In this document: piece by piece, positions 24,477-32,721 of the stretch
Layout of the letters: each line of letters begins with the position of its first letter
How positions within the stretch are numbered: the stretch's first letter is position 1
NCBI GenBank assembly: GCA_036560145.1
Contig: DATBRV010000089.1
Coordinates: forward strand, 49,826-113,825
Reading direction: 5' to 3'
Source of the DNA: DATBRV01 sp036560145
GTDB taxonomy: Bacteria > Myxococcota_A > UBA9160 > SMWR01
DNA length: 64,000 bases
Notes under the pieces: model-generated
Databases searched by the model: none
Told to the model about the DNA's origin: nothing
Seen by the model: only the letters and a program-made list of their open reading frames with translations
Translations under genes and position numbers: made by a program

Positions 24477-25148
24477 CTAGAACGGCGGGAAGCTGCGGCC
24501 GACCAATGACCAGGTGAAGGCATAGTGCGCGCCGGCGCCGGCCAGCACGAAGAGGTGCCAGATCTCGTGGTGCCCGAAGCGCCCCGGCCAGGGGTCGGGC
24601 CACTGGCGCGAGTAGATCAGCGCGCCGAGCAGGTAGGCGAGGCCCCCGCCCACCAGCCAGGCGAGCGCGCCGCCCGAGAGCTGCGGAACGATCCGGTGCC
24701 CCGTCGCGACCACCACGCCGCTGAGCCCCAGGTAGAGGCACATGCCGAGCCAATCGGGGCAGTCGATCCAGAAGACCTTGAGCAACGCGCCCGCGGCGGC
24801 GAGCCCGAGCACGATCGCGAGGACCAGCAGGCGCCCGCTGCCCTCGGACACCAGCAACAGCGTCGGCACGGCGGTGCCCGCGATCAGGAAGAAGATCGCG
24901 GAGTGGTCGAGCCTTTTGAGCCAGCGGTTGCCGCGCGGTCCGAGATCCAGGAAGTGGTAGAAGCTCGAAGCCAGGAAGAGCGCCACCAGCGAGGCGGAAT
25001 AGATCGCCATGCCGGTGGTCCTCGGCAGGTCCCCGGCCGCGCGCGAGACGAGCGCCGCCGCCGCCGCGAGCGCGAGCCAGAATCCCGCGAAATGGGTCGT
25101 CGAGCTCCAGGGATCCTTGAAGACCCGCACGCGAACTTCCGGCGTCAT
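24477..25148 (-). CDS. Hemolysin III / PAQR-family membrane protein
   Basis: 223 residues with seven membrane segments. The metal-site pattern of the PAQR/HlyIII family is present: SSFYHFLD (Ser and His), LDHSAIFFLIAGT (Asp, His), and a C-terminal HHEIWHLFVLAGAGAHY. Family members are membrane zinc hydrolases or receptors; bacterial ones are involved in membrane lipid homeostasis. It is convergent with the helical protein gene (7 bp apart). Confidence 0.85.
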   Translation of the reverse strand: MTPEVRVRVFKDPWSSTTHFAGFWLALAAAAALVSRAAGDLPRTTGMAIYSASLVALFLASSFYHFLDLGPRGNRWLKRLDHSAIFFLIAGTAVPTLLLVSEGSGRLLVLAIVLGLAAAGALLKVFWIDCPDWLGMCLYLGLSGVVVATGHRIVPQLSGGALAWLVGGGLAYLLGALIYSRQWPDPWPGRFGHHEIWHLFVLAGAGAHYAFTWSLVGRSFPPF

Positions 25149-25295
25149 GGCGGAATAGCCTATCGGACGCCGCGGGGCGCCCGTGTAACGGTTTTGTGAA
25201 ATTCGGCCCGCAGCGCTCGCGGGATTCCGCCCCGCCTCCGCTACCGTGCGGCGTAGACGAGACGCCGATCACACATCACGAGGGGGCCGGAGACG

Positions 25296-25493
25296 ATGAA
25301 GAAGAAGACGCGGAAGACGGGCAAGCGGAAGAGCACCAGCAAGACCACCCCGCGGCGCAGCGCCGCCACCAGCAAGCCGGCCAGCGCCAAGCCGCGCGCC
25401 GCCGCGCGCAGCCCGGAGCGCGCGAATCCGGCCGGCAGCGGGCTGGTCTATACGGACCTGCTGCGCGAGGCGCTGGCGCGACGCCGCAGCTAG
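25296..25493 (+). CDS. Small Lys/Arg-rich basic protein
   Basis: 65 residues. The first 45 are very rich in Lys, Arg, Ser, Thr, Ala and Pro (MKKKTRKTGKRKSTSKTTPR), like histone-H1-type tails; the last 20 (GLVYTDLLREALARRRS) form a likely amphipathic helix. GAGGGGG sits about 9 bases before the start. It may be a nucleoid-associated protein. It sits alone between divergently and co-directionally read genes. Confidence 0.5.
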   Translation: MKKKTRKTGKRKSTSKTTPRRSAATSKPASAKPRAAARSPERANPAGSGLVYTDLLREALARRRS

Positions 25494-25533
25494 GGCGTGT
25501 AACGTTCGCCCGACCCTGCGCGTTCCTCTCTGG

Positions 25534-26526
25534 ATGAAGCCAGGCTGGATGGACACAGGATCGGAGACTGCGACGTCGGCCCAGCCTTCCGAACGAACCG
25601 CCCGTCTCGCGACGCTCTTCCGCGCCCAGCAGCGCCGGCTGTGGGGCCTCGCCTATCGGATCACGGGCAGCGCGGAGGACGCCGACGACGTCGTCCAGGA
25701 GGCCTTCGCCCGGCTGGTCGCCCAGCCGCCGGATGCGGAGATCGAGGATCTCGCGCCCTGGCTCCGAAAGGTCGCCAGCAACCTCGGAATCGACGCGCTG
25801 CGCCGGCGGCGGCGCAGGAGCTATCGCGGCCCCTGGCTGCCGTCGCCGATCGAGACCTCGGATCCCGACTGGCTGGAGGCCCAGGCGAGCGAGCAGCCGG
25901 GTCCCGAGGCGAGATACGGACTCGCCGAGAGCGTCACCTACGCGTTCCTGCTGGCGCTGGAATCGCTCGGCCCGCGACAGCGCGCGGTGCTCCTGCTGCG
26001 CGACGTGCTCGGCTGCACGGCGCTCGAGACCGCGCGCGTGATCGGAGCCTCCGAGGGAAACGTCCGCGTGCTCCACCTGCGGGCCCGGCGCGCGCTGGAG
26101 GAGTACGACAAGAACCGCTGCATCCCAACACCGGAGCTGCTCGCGCGGCACCGCGGCGCGCTGGATCGCTTCCTCGGCTGTCTGCTCTCCCAGGACGCGC
26201 GCGGGCTCGAGGCGCTGCTCGCCGAATCGGTCCACACGGTGACGGACGCCGCCGGCGAGTACACCGCGCTGGCGACGCCGATGGCAGGCGTGCTCCGCGT
26301 CGCGCGCTTCTACCTGAGAGCCGCCCTCCAGCGGCGGGGGCCCGGCACCCGCATCGAGGTGCGCCTCGTGAACGGCCTCCCGGCGGCCGTGATCACGCTC
26401 GAGCGGCCGGTGCGGCGCCAGGCGCCGCGGACCCTGCTGCGCTGCGAGATCGACGACTCGGGCCGGATCCGGCTGGTCCAGGCCGTGCTGGCGCCGCGCA
26501 AGCTCGCGGCGCTCCGGCCGGCGTAA
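25534..26526 (+). CDS. ECF sigma factor with C-terminal SnoaL-like domain (ECF41 type)
   Basis: 330 residues. Sigma region 2 (LWGLAYRITGSAEDADDVVQ through DALRRRRRRSYRGPWLP) and region 4 (LGPRQRAVLLLRDVLG, TALETARVIGASEGNVRVL, HLRARRAL) are clear. The C-terminal ~120 residues form the SnoaL/NTF2-like domain typical of ECF41/SigJ-type factors, where it regulates the sigma domain in cis in place of an anti-sigma. Start ATG 25534 or 25549. ECF41 genes usually sit next to an oxidoreductase or carboxymuconolactone decarboxylase; here the next gene is a sterol desaturase-like protein. Confidence 0.85.
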   Translation: MKPGWMDTGSETATSAQPSERTARLATLFRAQQRRLWGLAYRITGSAEDADDVVQEAFARLVAQPPDAEIEDLAPWLRKVASNLGIDALRRRRRRSYRGPWLPSPIETSDPDWLEAQASEQPGPEARYGLAESVTYAFLLALESLGPRQRAVLLLRDVLGCTALETARVIGASEGNVRVLHLRARRALEEYDKNRCIPTPELLARHRGALDRFLGCLLSQDARGLEALLAESVHTVTDAAGEYTALATPMAGVLRVARFYLRAALQRRGPGTRIEVRLVNGLPAAVITLERPVRRQAPRTLLRCEIDDSGRIRLVQAVLAPRKLAALRPA

Positions 26527-26586
26527 CGAACCCCGCGCCTCCCGCGTCTCCTCTTCGGAACGACCGAAATCCGAAGGAGACCCTGC

Positions 26587-27366
26587 ATGACGACCCTCGA
26601 TCTGCTCCGAAGCATCGGCGGAATCCTCGCGGTGATGGCGCTGGTCACGGCCCTCGAGACGCTGCTGCCCTTCGTCCGCAATCCCGACGCGCGCCGCCGC
26701 CACCGCGCTCCAAACCTCGCTCTGGTCGTCCTCACCCTCTCCCTCAACTTCGCCTTCCAGGCCGGCGCCGTGCTGATCTCGGCCTGGCTCGGGGCGCGCG
26801 GAATCGGGCTGCTCGCCGGCGCGGCGCTCTCCCCCCTCGCGCTGCTGCTGCTGGGCATCTTCGTCCTGGACGCCTCCACCTGGGCGTGCCATCGGCTGAT
26901 GCACCGGTTCCCGGCGCTCTGGCGCGTGCATCGCGTGCACCACTCGGACCCGCTGGTGGACGTGACGACGACGTTCCGGCAGCACCCGATCGAGGGGCTC
27001 TGGCGCTTCCTCTTCATCATGGCGCCGGCCTGGGCGCTCGGGGTTCCGGCCGAGGCGGTCGCCACCTACCGCGTGCTCTCCGCCCTGGTGGGGCTCGGCG
27101 AGCACATGAACGTGAAGCTCTGGGAGCCGCTCGACCGCGCGCTCTCGTGGCTGACGTGCACGCCGAACATGCACAAGCTGCACCACTCGCGCCTTCCGAT
27201 CGAAACGGACTCGAACTACGGCAACCTCTTCTCGCTCTTCGACCGGGTCTTCGGGACCTTCACGCCCCCCTCCCCCGCGCGCGCCGTCGCTTACGGCCTC
27301 GCCGGGCTGGACGACGCCGGCTCGCAGCGGCTGGGCGCGCTGCTGCAGCTGCCGCTGCGCCGGTAG
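26587..27366 (+). CDS. Sterol desaturase / fatty-acid hydroxylase family membrane protein
   Basis: 259 residues, 4-5 membrane segments. The histidine boxes of the di-iron membrane hydroxylase superfamily are all visible: HRLMHR, HRVHHSD, a mid-chain FRQHPIEG, and HKLHHSR near residue 200. These enzymes use O2 to hydroxylate or desaturate lipids. GAAGGAG precedes the ATG. It lies 60 bp after the sigma-factor gene and may be its target. Whether the substrate is a sterol or an ordinary fatty acyl lipid cannot be told. Confidence 0.85.
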   Translation: MTTLDLLRSIGGILAVMALVTALETLLPFVRNPDARRRHRAPNLALVVLTLSLNFAFQAGAVLISAWLGARGIGLLAGAALSPLALLLLGIFVLDASTWACHRLMHRFPALWRVHRVHHSDPLVDVTTTFRQHPIEGLWRFLFIMAPAWALGVPAEAVATYRVLSALVGLGEHMNVKLWEPLDRALSWLTCTPNMHKLHHSRLPIETDSNYGNLFSLFDRVFGTFTPPSPARAVAYGLAGLDDAGSQRLGALLQLPLRR

Positions 27367-27431
27367 CAGCGACGGGAGTCTTGGGGCCGCCTCCGGGTCT
27401 GGATACCCTGTGATCCAGCCAGGAGGCGACG

Positions 27432-28661
27432 ATGAGCGTCGAGACTGCCACGGACAGCCCCACCGACCCGGCTCGCCTGCGCGAGCTCGAACGCGAGATC
27501 GCGCGGGGCTCCGCGCAGACCGCGTATGCGAAGCTCGCGAACGAGCCCGACGGCGTAGCCGCCGAGGTGCTCGGCCGCATGATCCCTTCGCACGCGCTGC
27601 GCATCCTCGAAGAGTTCCGCGAGCCGCGCCGCGCAGCCGTGCTCGCCCAGGTTCCCGAGTCCCGGCGTCGCCAGTGGGAGGTCAACGCCAGCCATCCCGA
27701 CCAGAGCGTGGGCCGCCTGATGGTGCTCCCGGTCGGCGTCTTCCCGCCGGAGATGAAGATCCGCGACGCGATCGAGGGGCTGCGCGAGGCGGTCAAGACC
27801 GCCTTCATCTCGTACATCCACGTGACCGATGCCGCAGATCGGCTGATCGGCGTGGTCGTGATGCGCGAGATGCTGCTCTCGAGCCCCGAGCAGACGCTGG
27901 CGGACATCATGATCCCGAATCCGTTCTCGTTGCAGGCGAAGACACCGGTCGCCGAGGCCATGCAGAAGGCCGTGCAGCGACACTTCCCGGTCTATCCCGT
28001 CTGCGACGAGGCCGGGCGCCTGGTGGGCCTGGTGCGCGGCGAGGATCTCTTCCAACAGCGCGTCTTCCAGCTCGTGGTGCAGGCCGGTAGCATGGTCGGC
28101 GTCGAGAAGGAGGAGCGCCTGGCGACGCCCTGGCCGCGCGCGCTGCGGCTGCGCAATCCCTGGCTGCTGATCAATCTGCTGACCGCGTTCGCGGCCGGCG
28201 CGGTGGTGGGAGTCTTCGAGGAGACGATCGGCAAGCTGGTGACGCTGGCGGCGTTCCTGCCGATCCTGGCGGGGCAGTCCGGCAACACCGGCTGTCAGGC
28301 GCTGGCGGTCACGATCCGCGGCATGACCCTCGGCGAGCTGGCGGAGCACCGCCCGATCGCGGTGGTCACCAAGGAGGCCGCTTTGGGCCTCCTCAACGGC
28401 GTGGTGGTCGGCGCGCTCGCCGCGGGGGCCATGTACCTCTTCGCCCGCAACGAGAGCAACGCGCTCGGGCTCGCCGGCATCGTCTTCGTAGCCATGGTGG
28501 GGAGCTGCATCGCGAGCGGCATCTCGGGGGCGCTGGTGCCGATCGGGCTCAAGAAGTTTGGCGCGGATCCAGCCACCGCCTCCAGCATCTTCCTCACCAC
28601 CGCCACCGACATCGTGAGCATGGGATTGCTGCTCGGACTGGCAACTCTCTTTTTGCTGTGA
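27432..28661 (+). CDS. mgtE: MgtE-type magnesium transporter
   Basis: 409 residues. Order: N-terminal helical MgtE_N domain (about 20-95), two CBS domains (about 95-215, with IRDAIEGLREAV and RHFPVYPVCDEAGRLVGLV), and a five-helix transport domain with FLPILAGQSGNTGCQALAV, the conserved pore signature. It moves Mg2+ inward and the cytosolic domains gate it by Mg2+. AGGAGG lies 5 bases before the ATG. The N-domain is a little shorter than in Thermus MgtE. The stop overlaps the next start (GTGA). Confidence 0.9.
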   Translation: MSVETATDSPTDPARLRELEREIARGSAQTAYAKLANEPDGVAAEVLGRMIPSHALRILEEFREPRRAAVLAQVPESRRRQWEVNASHPDQSVGRLMVLPVGVFPPEMKIRDAIEGLREAVKTAFISYIHVTDAADRLIGVVVMREMLLSSPEQTLADIMIPNPFSLQAKTPVAEAMQKAVQRHFPVYPVCDEAGRLVGLVRGEDLFQQRVFQLVVQAGSMVGVEKEERLATPWPRALRLRNPWLLINLLTAFAAGAVVGVFEETIGKLVTLAAFLPILAGQSGNTGCQALAVTIRGMTLGELAEHRPIAVVTKEAALGLLNGVVVGALAAGAMYLFARNESNALGLAGIVFVAMVGSCIASGISGALVPIGLKKFGADPATASSIFLTTATDIVSMGLLLGLATLFLL

Positions 28662-29869
28662 CCCTCTCGCTCGCCGAGCTCGCCGGCGGCATGCGGGCGG
28701 AGCTGGCCAGCAAGGTGCTGCCGTATTGGTTCGATACCGCGCAGGACCTCGAGCACGGCGGCTATCGCCTGGCCGACGACGCCGTAGAGGGCCGGGGCGT
28801 CGCGAGGGAGAAGCAGCTCGTCACCCAGAGCCGCATGCTCTGGGGCTTCGCTCACGCTCACCGCAAGGGCTTCAGCACGCGCGAGCGGAGCTACCTCGCC
28901 GCCGCCGAGCAGGGCCATCGCTTCTTGCAGCGCCACTTCCTGGATCGCAAGCGCGGCGGCTACTTCTGGAAGACCGACCCCACGGGCGAGCCGATCAGCG
29001 ACGTCAAGAATCTGTACGCCCAGGCGTTCGTGATCTACGCGCTGGTCGAGCTACACCGCGCGGGCGGGCGCTCAGAGCCCCTGGAGCAGGCGCTGGACCT
29101 CTACCGGACGCTCCAGCGTCGCGCGCACGACCGCCGCCACGGCGGCTGGCTCGAGCATTTCACCCGCAGCTGGCGCCTGATCACGAAGCGCACGCCGGGC
29201 GCGGAGATCGAGGTGCCCGGCCTGAAGAGCGCCAACGCGCACCTGCACCTGATGGAGGCCTACACGGAGCTCTACGACGCCACCCGGGACGCAGCCGTCA
29301 AGGATTCCCTGGCGGAGGCCATCGAGATCAACCGCACCCACTTCTTTCCCGAGCGGGCCGGAAGCGCCGCGTTCCACCGCGAGCGCGACTGGAGGCCGGT
29401 GACCCGCCCCCAGAGCGACGGGCTCTGCTACGGGCACAACGTCGAGTTCGCCTGGCTGATGATCCGCGCGCAGCAGGTGCTCGGCGTCCCCCCTGCCTGG
29501 AGCCATTTCACCGCCGTGCTCGATCACACCCTGCGACATGGCTGCGACCCCGTCCACGGCGGCGTGTTCTACCTCGGGCAGGGTGACGAGCCGGCCACGA
29601 ACACGGACAAGGAGTGGTGGGCACAGGCCGAGATGCTGGCGGCGCTGACCGAGGGCCTGAAGCACGAGGCGCGTGCGGACTACCGGGACGCGCTCGAGAA
29701 GCTGATCCGCTTCGTCTGGAGCCACCAGGTGGATCCCCGGGACGGAATCTGGCTGGCCACCGTGGCGGCGGATGGCACGCCGAAGAACACGTCGAAAGCG
29801 CACGGCTGGAAAGCCAACTACCACGACCTGCGCGCCATCACGAAGTTCATCGAGGCGTTCGGCGGGTGA
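28658..29869 (+). CDS. N-acylglucosamine 2-epimerase-family protein
   Basis: 403 residues from a GTG that overlaps the mgtE stop. The (alpha/alpha)6-barrel AGE/cellobiose-2-epimerase features are present: KVLPYWFDTAQDLEHGGYR, SRMLWGFAHAH, GLCYGHNVEFAWLM with its catalytic His, and NTDKEWWAQAEML near residue 310. The family epimerises GlcNAc, glucose/mannose or beta-1,4-linked disaccharides. The EWWAQAE motif is nearer to the cellobiose/mannose-epimerase branch than to renin-binding protein. Coupling to mgtE is unusual and has no obvious functional meaning. Confidence 0.8.
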   Translation: MTLSLAELAGGMRAELASKVLPYWFDTAQDLEHGGYRLADDAVEGRGVAREKQLVTQSRMLWGFAHAHRKGFSTRERSYLAAAEQGHRFLQRHFLDRKRGGYFWKTDPTGEPISDVKNLYAQAFVIYALVELHRAGGRSEPLEQALDLYRTLQRRAHDRRHGGWLEHFTRSWRLITKRTPGAEIEVPGLKSANAHLHLMEAYTELYDATRDAAVKDSLAEAIEINRTHFFPERAGSAAFHRERDWRPVTRPQSDGLCYGHNVEFAWLMIRAQQVLGVPPAWSHFTAVLDHTLRHGCDPVHGGVFYLGQGDEPATNTDKEWWAQAEMLAALTEGLKHEARADYRDALEKLIRFVWSHQVDPRDGIWLATVAADGTPKNTSKAHGWKANYHDLRAITKFIEAFGG

Positions 29870-29891
29870 TCCGCGCGCAGGGCGCCGACGG

Positions 29892-30659
29892 CTACTTCAC
29901 CGCGTCCAGGAACGCCGGCCGCTCCCCGCCGCCGTGCACGAGCAGGCTCGCGCCCGTGACGTAGGCCGCGAGCGGCGAGGCGAGGAAGAGACAGGCGCCC
30001 GCGACGTCGCGCGGGGTGCCGAGGCGGCCGAGCGGAACCGTGGCCGCCACCCGCGCGCGCGCTTCGCCCTCGCCGTAGAAAAGGCTTGCCAACTCGGTCT
30101 CGATCATGCCGGCGGTGACGGCGTTCACGCGCACCTTGGGCGCCCACTCCACGGCGAGCGTCTGCGTGAGCGAGAGCAGGCCCGCCTTGGCGGCGCCGTA
30201 GGCGGCGGTGCCCGGCGAAGGCCGCAGCGCCGAGACGCTCGCGATGTTCACGATCACCCCGCCTTCCGGCTGGTTCTGCATGATCGCATTCGCCTGCTGC
30301 GCGAGCTGGAGCGGCGCGATCAGGTTGAGCTTCAGGATCGCCTCCGAGAAGCGGGGCGAGGCGGTGGCGGCCGGCGCCGCGGGGGAGCCCCCGGCGTTGT
30401 TGACGAGCACGTCGAGGCGTCCGAAGCGCTGGGTCGCGAAGACGATCACGGCGAGGCTCTGCTCGAGCTCGCGCACGTCGGCGGCGACGAAGTGCGCGAG
30501 GCGGCCCTCGTACCCGGGCAGGCTCTCGGGCGGCTTGCGCCCGCAGATCACGACCTCGGCGCCCGCCTCGAGGAAGCGCTCGGCGATGCCGCGACCGACG
30601 CCGCGCCCGCCGCCCGTCACGATCACCACCTTCCCCGTCATGTCGAGCGGATCCGTCAT
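29892..30659 (-). CDS. Short-chain dehydrogenase, last gene of the ipd operon
   Basis: 255 residues. NAD(P) site VTGGGRGVGRGIAERF, NNAGG, IASVSAL and catalytic Tyr/Lys in YGAAKAGLL. The VHGGGERPAF C-terminus is common among SDRs of CoA-ester pathways. KstR2-regulon loci of Mycobacterium contain additional SDRs (Rv3548c/Rv3549c region), to which this probably corresponds, but I cannot assign the exact step. It starts 7 bp after the preceding acyl-CoA dehydrogenase gene. Confidence 0.85.
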   Translation of the reverse strand: MTDPLDMTGKVVIVTGGGRGVGRGIAERFLEAGAEVVICGRKPPESLPGYEGRLAHFVAADVRELEQSLAVIVFATQRFGRLDVLVNNAGGSPAAPAATASPRFSEAILKLNLIAPLQLAQQANAIMQNQPEGGVIVNIASVSALRPSPGTAAYGAAKAGLLSLTQTLAVEWAPKVRVNAVTAGMIETELASLFYGEGEARARVAATVPLGRLGTPRDVAGACLFLASPLAAYVTGASLLVHGGGERPAFLDAVK

Positions 30660-30666
30660 GTCGACC

Positions 30667-31806
30667 TCAGAGTCCGATCAGCCGCGCCACGCGCTCGCGG
30701 TGCCAGGCCGGATCGCCCAGGAACGCCTCCGCCCACTTCGCGCGCTTGAGGTGCAGCTGCACGTCGTATTCCCAGGTGAAGCCGACGCCGCCGTGCACCT
30801 GCAATGAATCGGCCGCGCACTGGAAGTAGGCCTCGGAGCAGTAGACCTTGGCGAGCGAGGCCACGCGCGCGAGATCCTCGCCGTCTTCGGCGGCCACGCA
30901 GGCCGCGTAGTAGGCGGCCGAACGCGCCGACTCGACCCGCAGCATCATGTCAGCGCACTTGTGCTGGATCGCCTGGAAGGATCCGATCGGGCGTCCGAAC
31001 TGCACGCGGGTCTTCGCGTGCGCCACCGCGAGATCGAGGCAGCGCTGCGCGCCGCCCACCTGCTCGGCCGCCAGCGCGATGGCGGCGAGATCGCGGATCC
31101 GCTCGAGCGCCGCAGCGCCAGAGCCTTCGTCGCCGAGCCGCGCCGAGACGGGGACGCGCACGTCGTGCAGCTCGATCTCGGCCAGGCGCCGGGTCTGATC
31201 GAGGGTGGCGAGCGCGCGCCGCTCGACGCCCTTCAGGCCCGACGGGACCGCGAAGAGGGAGATGCCTTCACCCTCGCGGCTCCCTTCGCGGCGGGCCGCC
31301 ACGATCAACAGGTCCGCACAGTGACCGTCGAGCACGAAGCGCTTGCGACCCGAGAGCAGGTAGTCACCGCCCTCCCGACGCGCCTCGGCCTCGATCCCCG
31401 CCGCACTCCAGCTCTTGTCGGGCTCGAACGCCGCCAGCGTCGCGAGCGCGCGTCCCTCCGCGATCGCGGGGAGCAGCTCGCTCTGCTGCGCGTCGCTGCC
31501 GGCCACGCGCAGCGCGTTCGCGCCCAGGCAGAGGCTCGAGAAGAAGGGAGCGCAGAGCAGCGACTCGCCCATCGCCTCGAGCAGCGCCGCCAGCTCGACG
31601 GCGCCGAGGCCCAGCCCGCCGTACGCCTCGGGCACGCAGACCGCCGGCCAGCCGAGCTCCGTCGAGATCTGCTTCCACAGCTCGGGCGCGAAGCCGAGGT
31701 CGCTCCGCATCGCGCTCCGCACCTGCTCCGAGCCGGAATGCTCCGCCAGGAAAGCGCGCGCGGTGGCACGCAGGGCCTCCTGCTCCTCGGTGAAAGCGAA
31801 GCGCAT
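30667..31806 (-). CDS. Acyl-CoA dehydrogenase (steroid-type FadE)
   Basis: 379 residues. Features of the short steroid-type FadE group: EAYGGLGLGAVELAALLEAMG at the N-domain, a weakly conserved mid-domain, RVQFGRPIGSFQAIQHKCAD in the C-domain and LQVHGGVGFTWEYD near the end. In actinobacterial steroid degraders such proteins often work as alpha2beta2 heteromers with a neighbouring FadE, in which one partner lacks part of the FAD or catalytic site. A plausible partner is encoded at 33875-34933. The exact substrate is not assigned. Confidence 0.85.
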   Translation of the reverse strand: MRFAFTEEQEALRATARAFLAEHSGSEQVRSAMRSDLGFAPELWKQISTELGWPAVCVPEAYGGLGLGAVELAALLEAMGESLLCAPFFSSLCLGANALRVAGSDAQQSELLPAIAEGRALATLAAFEPDKSWSAAGIEAEARREGGDYLLSGRKRFVLDGHCADLLIVAARREGSREGEGISLFAVPSGLKGVERRALATLDQTRRLAEIELHDVRVPVSARLGDEGSGAAALERIRDLAAIALAAEQVGGAQRCLDLAVAHAKTRVQFGRPIGSFQAIQHKCADMMLRVESARSAAYYAACVAAEDGEDLARVASLAKVYCSEAYFQCAADSLQVHGGVGFTWEYDVQLHLKRAKWAEAFLGDPAWHRERVARLIGL

Positions 31807-31813
31807 GCTCGGC

Positions 31814-32719
31814 TCAGGTCCCGTAGACCTTCTGCGGCGGAACGGACTTGCGCAGCAGCTCGCGCACGCCGTCGCCGATCTCCCCGGTCTCCCAGCGGGC
31901 GCCGCGGTCGATCTTCGGTCCCTCGCGCCAGCCGTCCGCCAGGCTGAGCGAGCCGCCCGACACCTCGAAGACCCGGCCCGTCACCTCGCGCGACTGCGCG
32001 CTCCCGAGCCAGACCACCAGCGGCGAGACGTTCTCCGGCGCCATCGCGTCGAAGCCGTCCTCGGGGCGCTTCATCATGTCGGCGAAGACGGTCTCGGTCA
32101 TGCGCGTGCGCGCGGAGGGCGCGATTGCGTTGGCCGTGATGCCGTAGCGGCCGAGCTCCGCCGCCTGCACCAGCGTCAGCCCCGCGATGGCGGCCTTGGC
32201 GGCCGAGTACGCGCTCTGTCCGACGCTGCCCTGGAGCCCCGCGCCCGAGCTGGTGTTGATGATGCGCGCGTCCACGGGCCGGCCCGCTTTGGCCTCGTCG
32301 CGCCAATGCGCGGCCGCGTGCCGCGACACGCAGAAGTGCCCCTTCAGGTGGACGCGCAGCACGGCGTCCCATTCTTCCTCGCTGGCATTCACGAACATCC
32401 GGTCGCGCACGAAGCCCGCGTTGTTCACCACCGCGTCGAGCCGGCCGAAGGCGTCGAGAGCGGCCTTCACGAGGCCCCGGGTCTGCTCCCAGTCCGCCAC
32501 GTCGGCGGAGTTCGCGATCGCCCTCCCGCCAGCTTTCTTGATCTCCTCGAGCACTTCGCCCGCCGGCCCGCCCGAGCCGCCGCGCCCGTCGAGCTCGACG
32601 CCGATGTCGTTGACCACGACCGCGGCGCCCTGGCGCGCGAACTCGAGCGCATGGGCGCGTCCGAGCCCGCGCCCGGCGCCCGTCACGATCACGACCCGCC
32701 CGTCGCAGATCCGCGTCAT
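31814..32719 (-). CDS. Short-chain dehydrogenase (MFE-2-like)
   Basis: 301 residues. NAD site VTGAGRGLGRAHALEFARQG followed by VVNDIGVELDGRGG, then NNAGF and catalytic YSAAKAAI. The VNDIG-type loop and the long C-terminal tail are typical of the SDR domain of peroxisomal multifunctional enzyme 2 and of the SDRs encoded near ipdAB in Mycobacterium. Likely a 3-hydroxyacyl-CoA dehydrogenase in the beta-oxidation that follows ring opening. It begins 2 bp after the fadA6 stop. Confidence 0.85.
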   Translation of the reverse strand: MTRICDGRVVIVTGAGRGLGRAHALEFARQGAAVVVNDIGVELDGRGGSGGPAGEVLEEIKKAGGRAIANSADVADWEQTRGLVKAALDAFGRLDAVVNNAGFVRDRMFVNASEEEWDAVLRVHLKGHFCVSRHAAAHWRDEAKAGRPVDARIINTSSGAGLQGSVGQSAYSAAKAAIAGLTLVQAAELGRYGITANAIAPSARTRMTETVFADMMKRPEDGFDAMAPENVSPLVVWLGSAQSREVTGRVFEVSGGSLSLADGWREGPKIDRGARWETGEIGDGVRELLRKSVPPQKVYGT

Positions 32720-32721
32720 GC

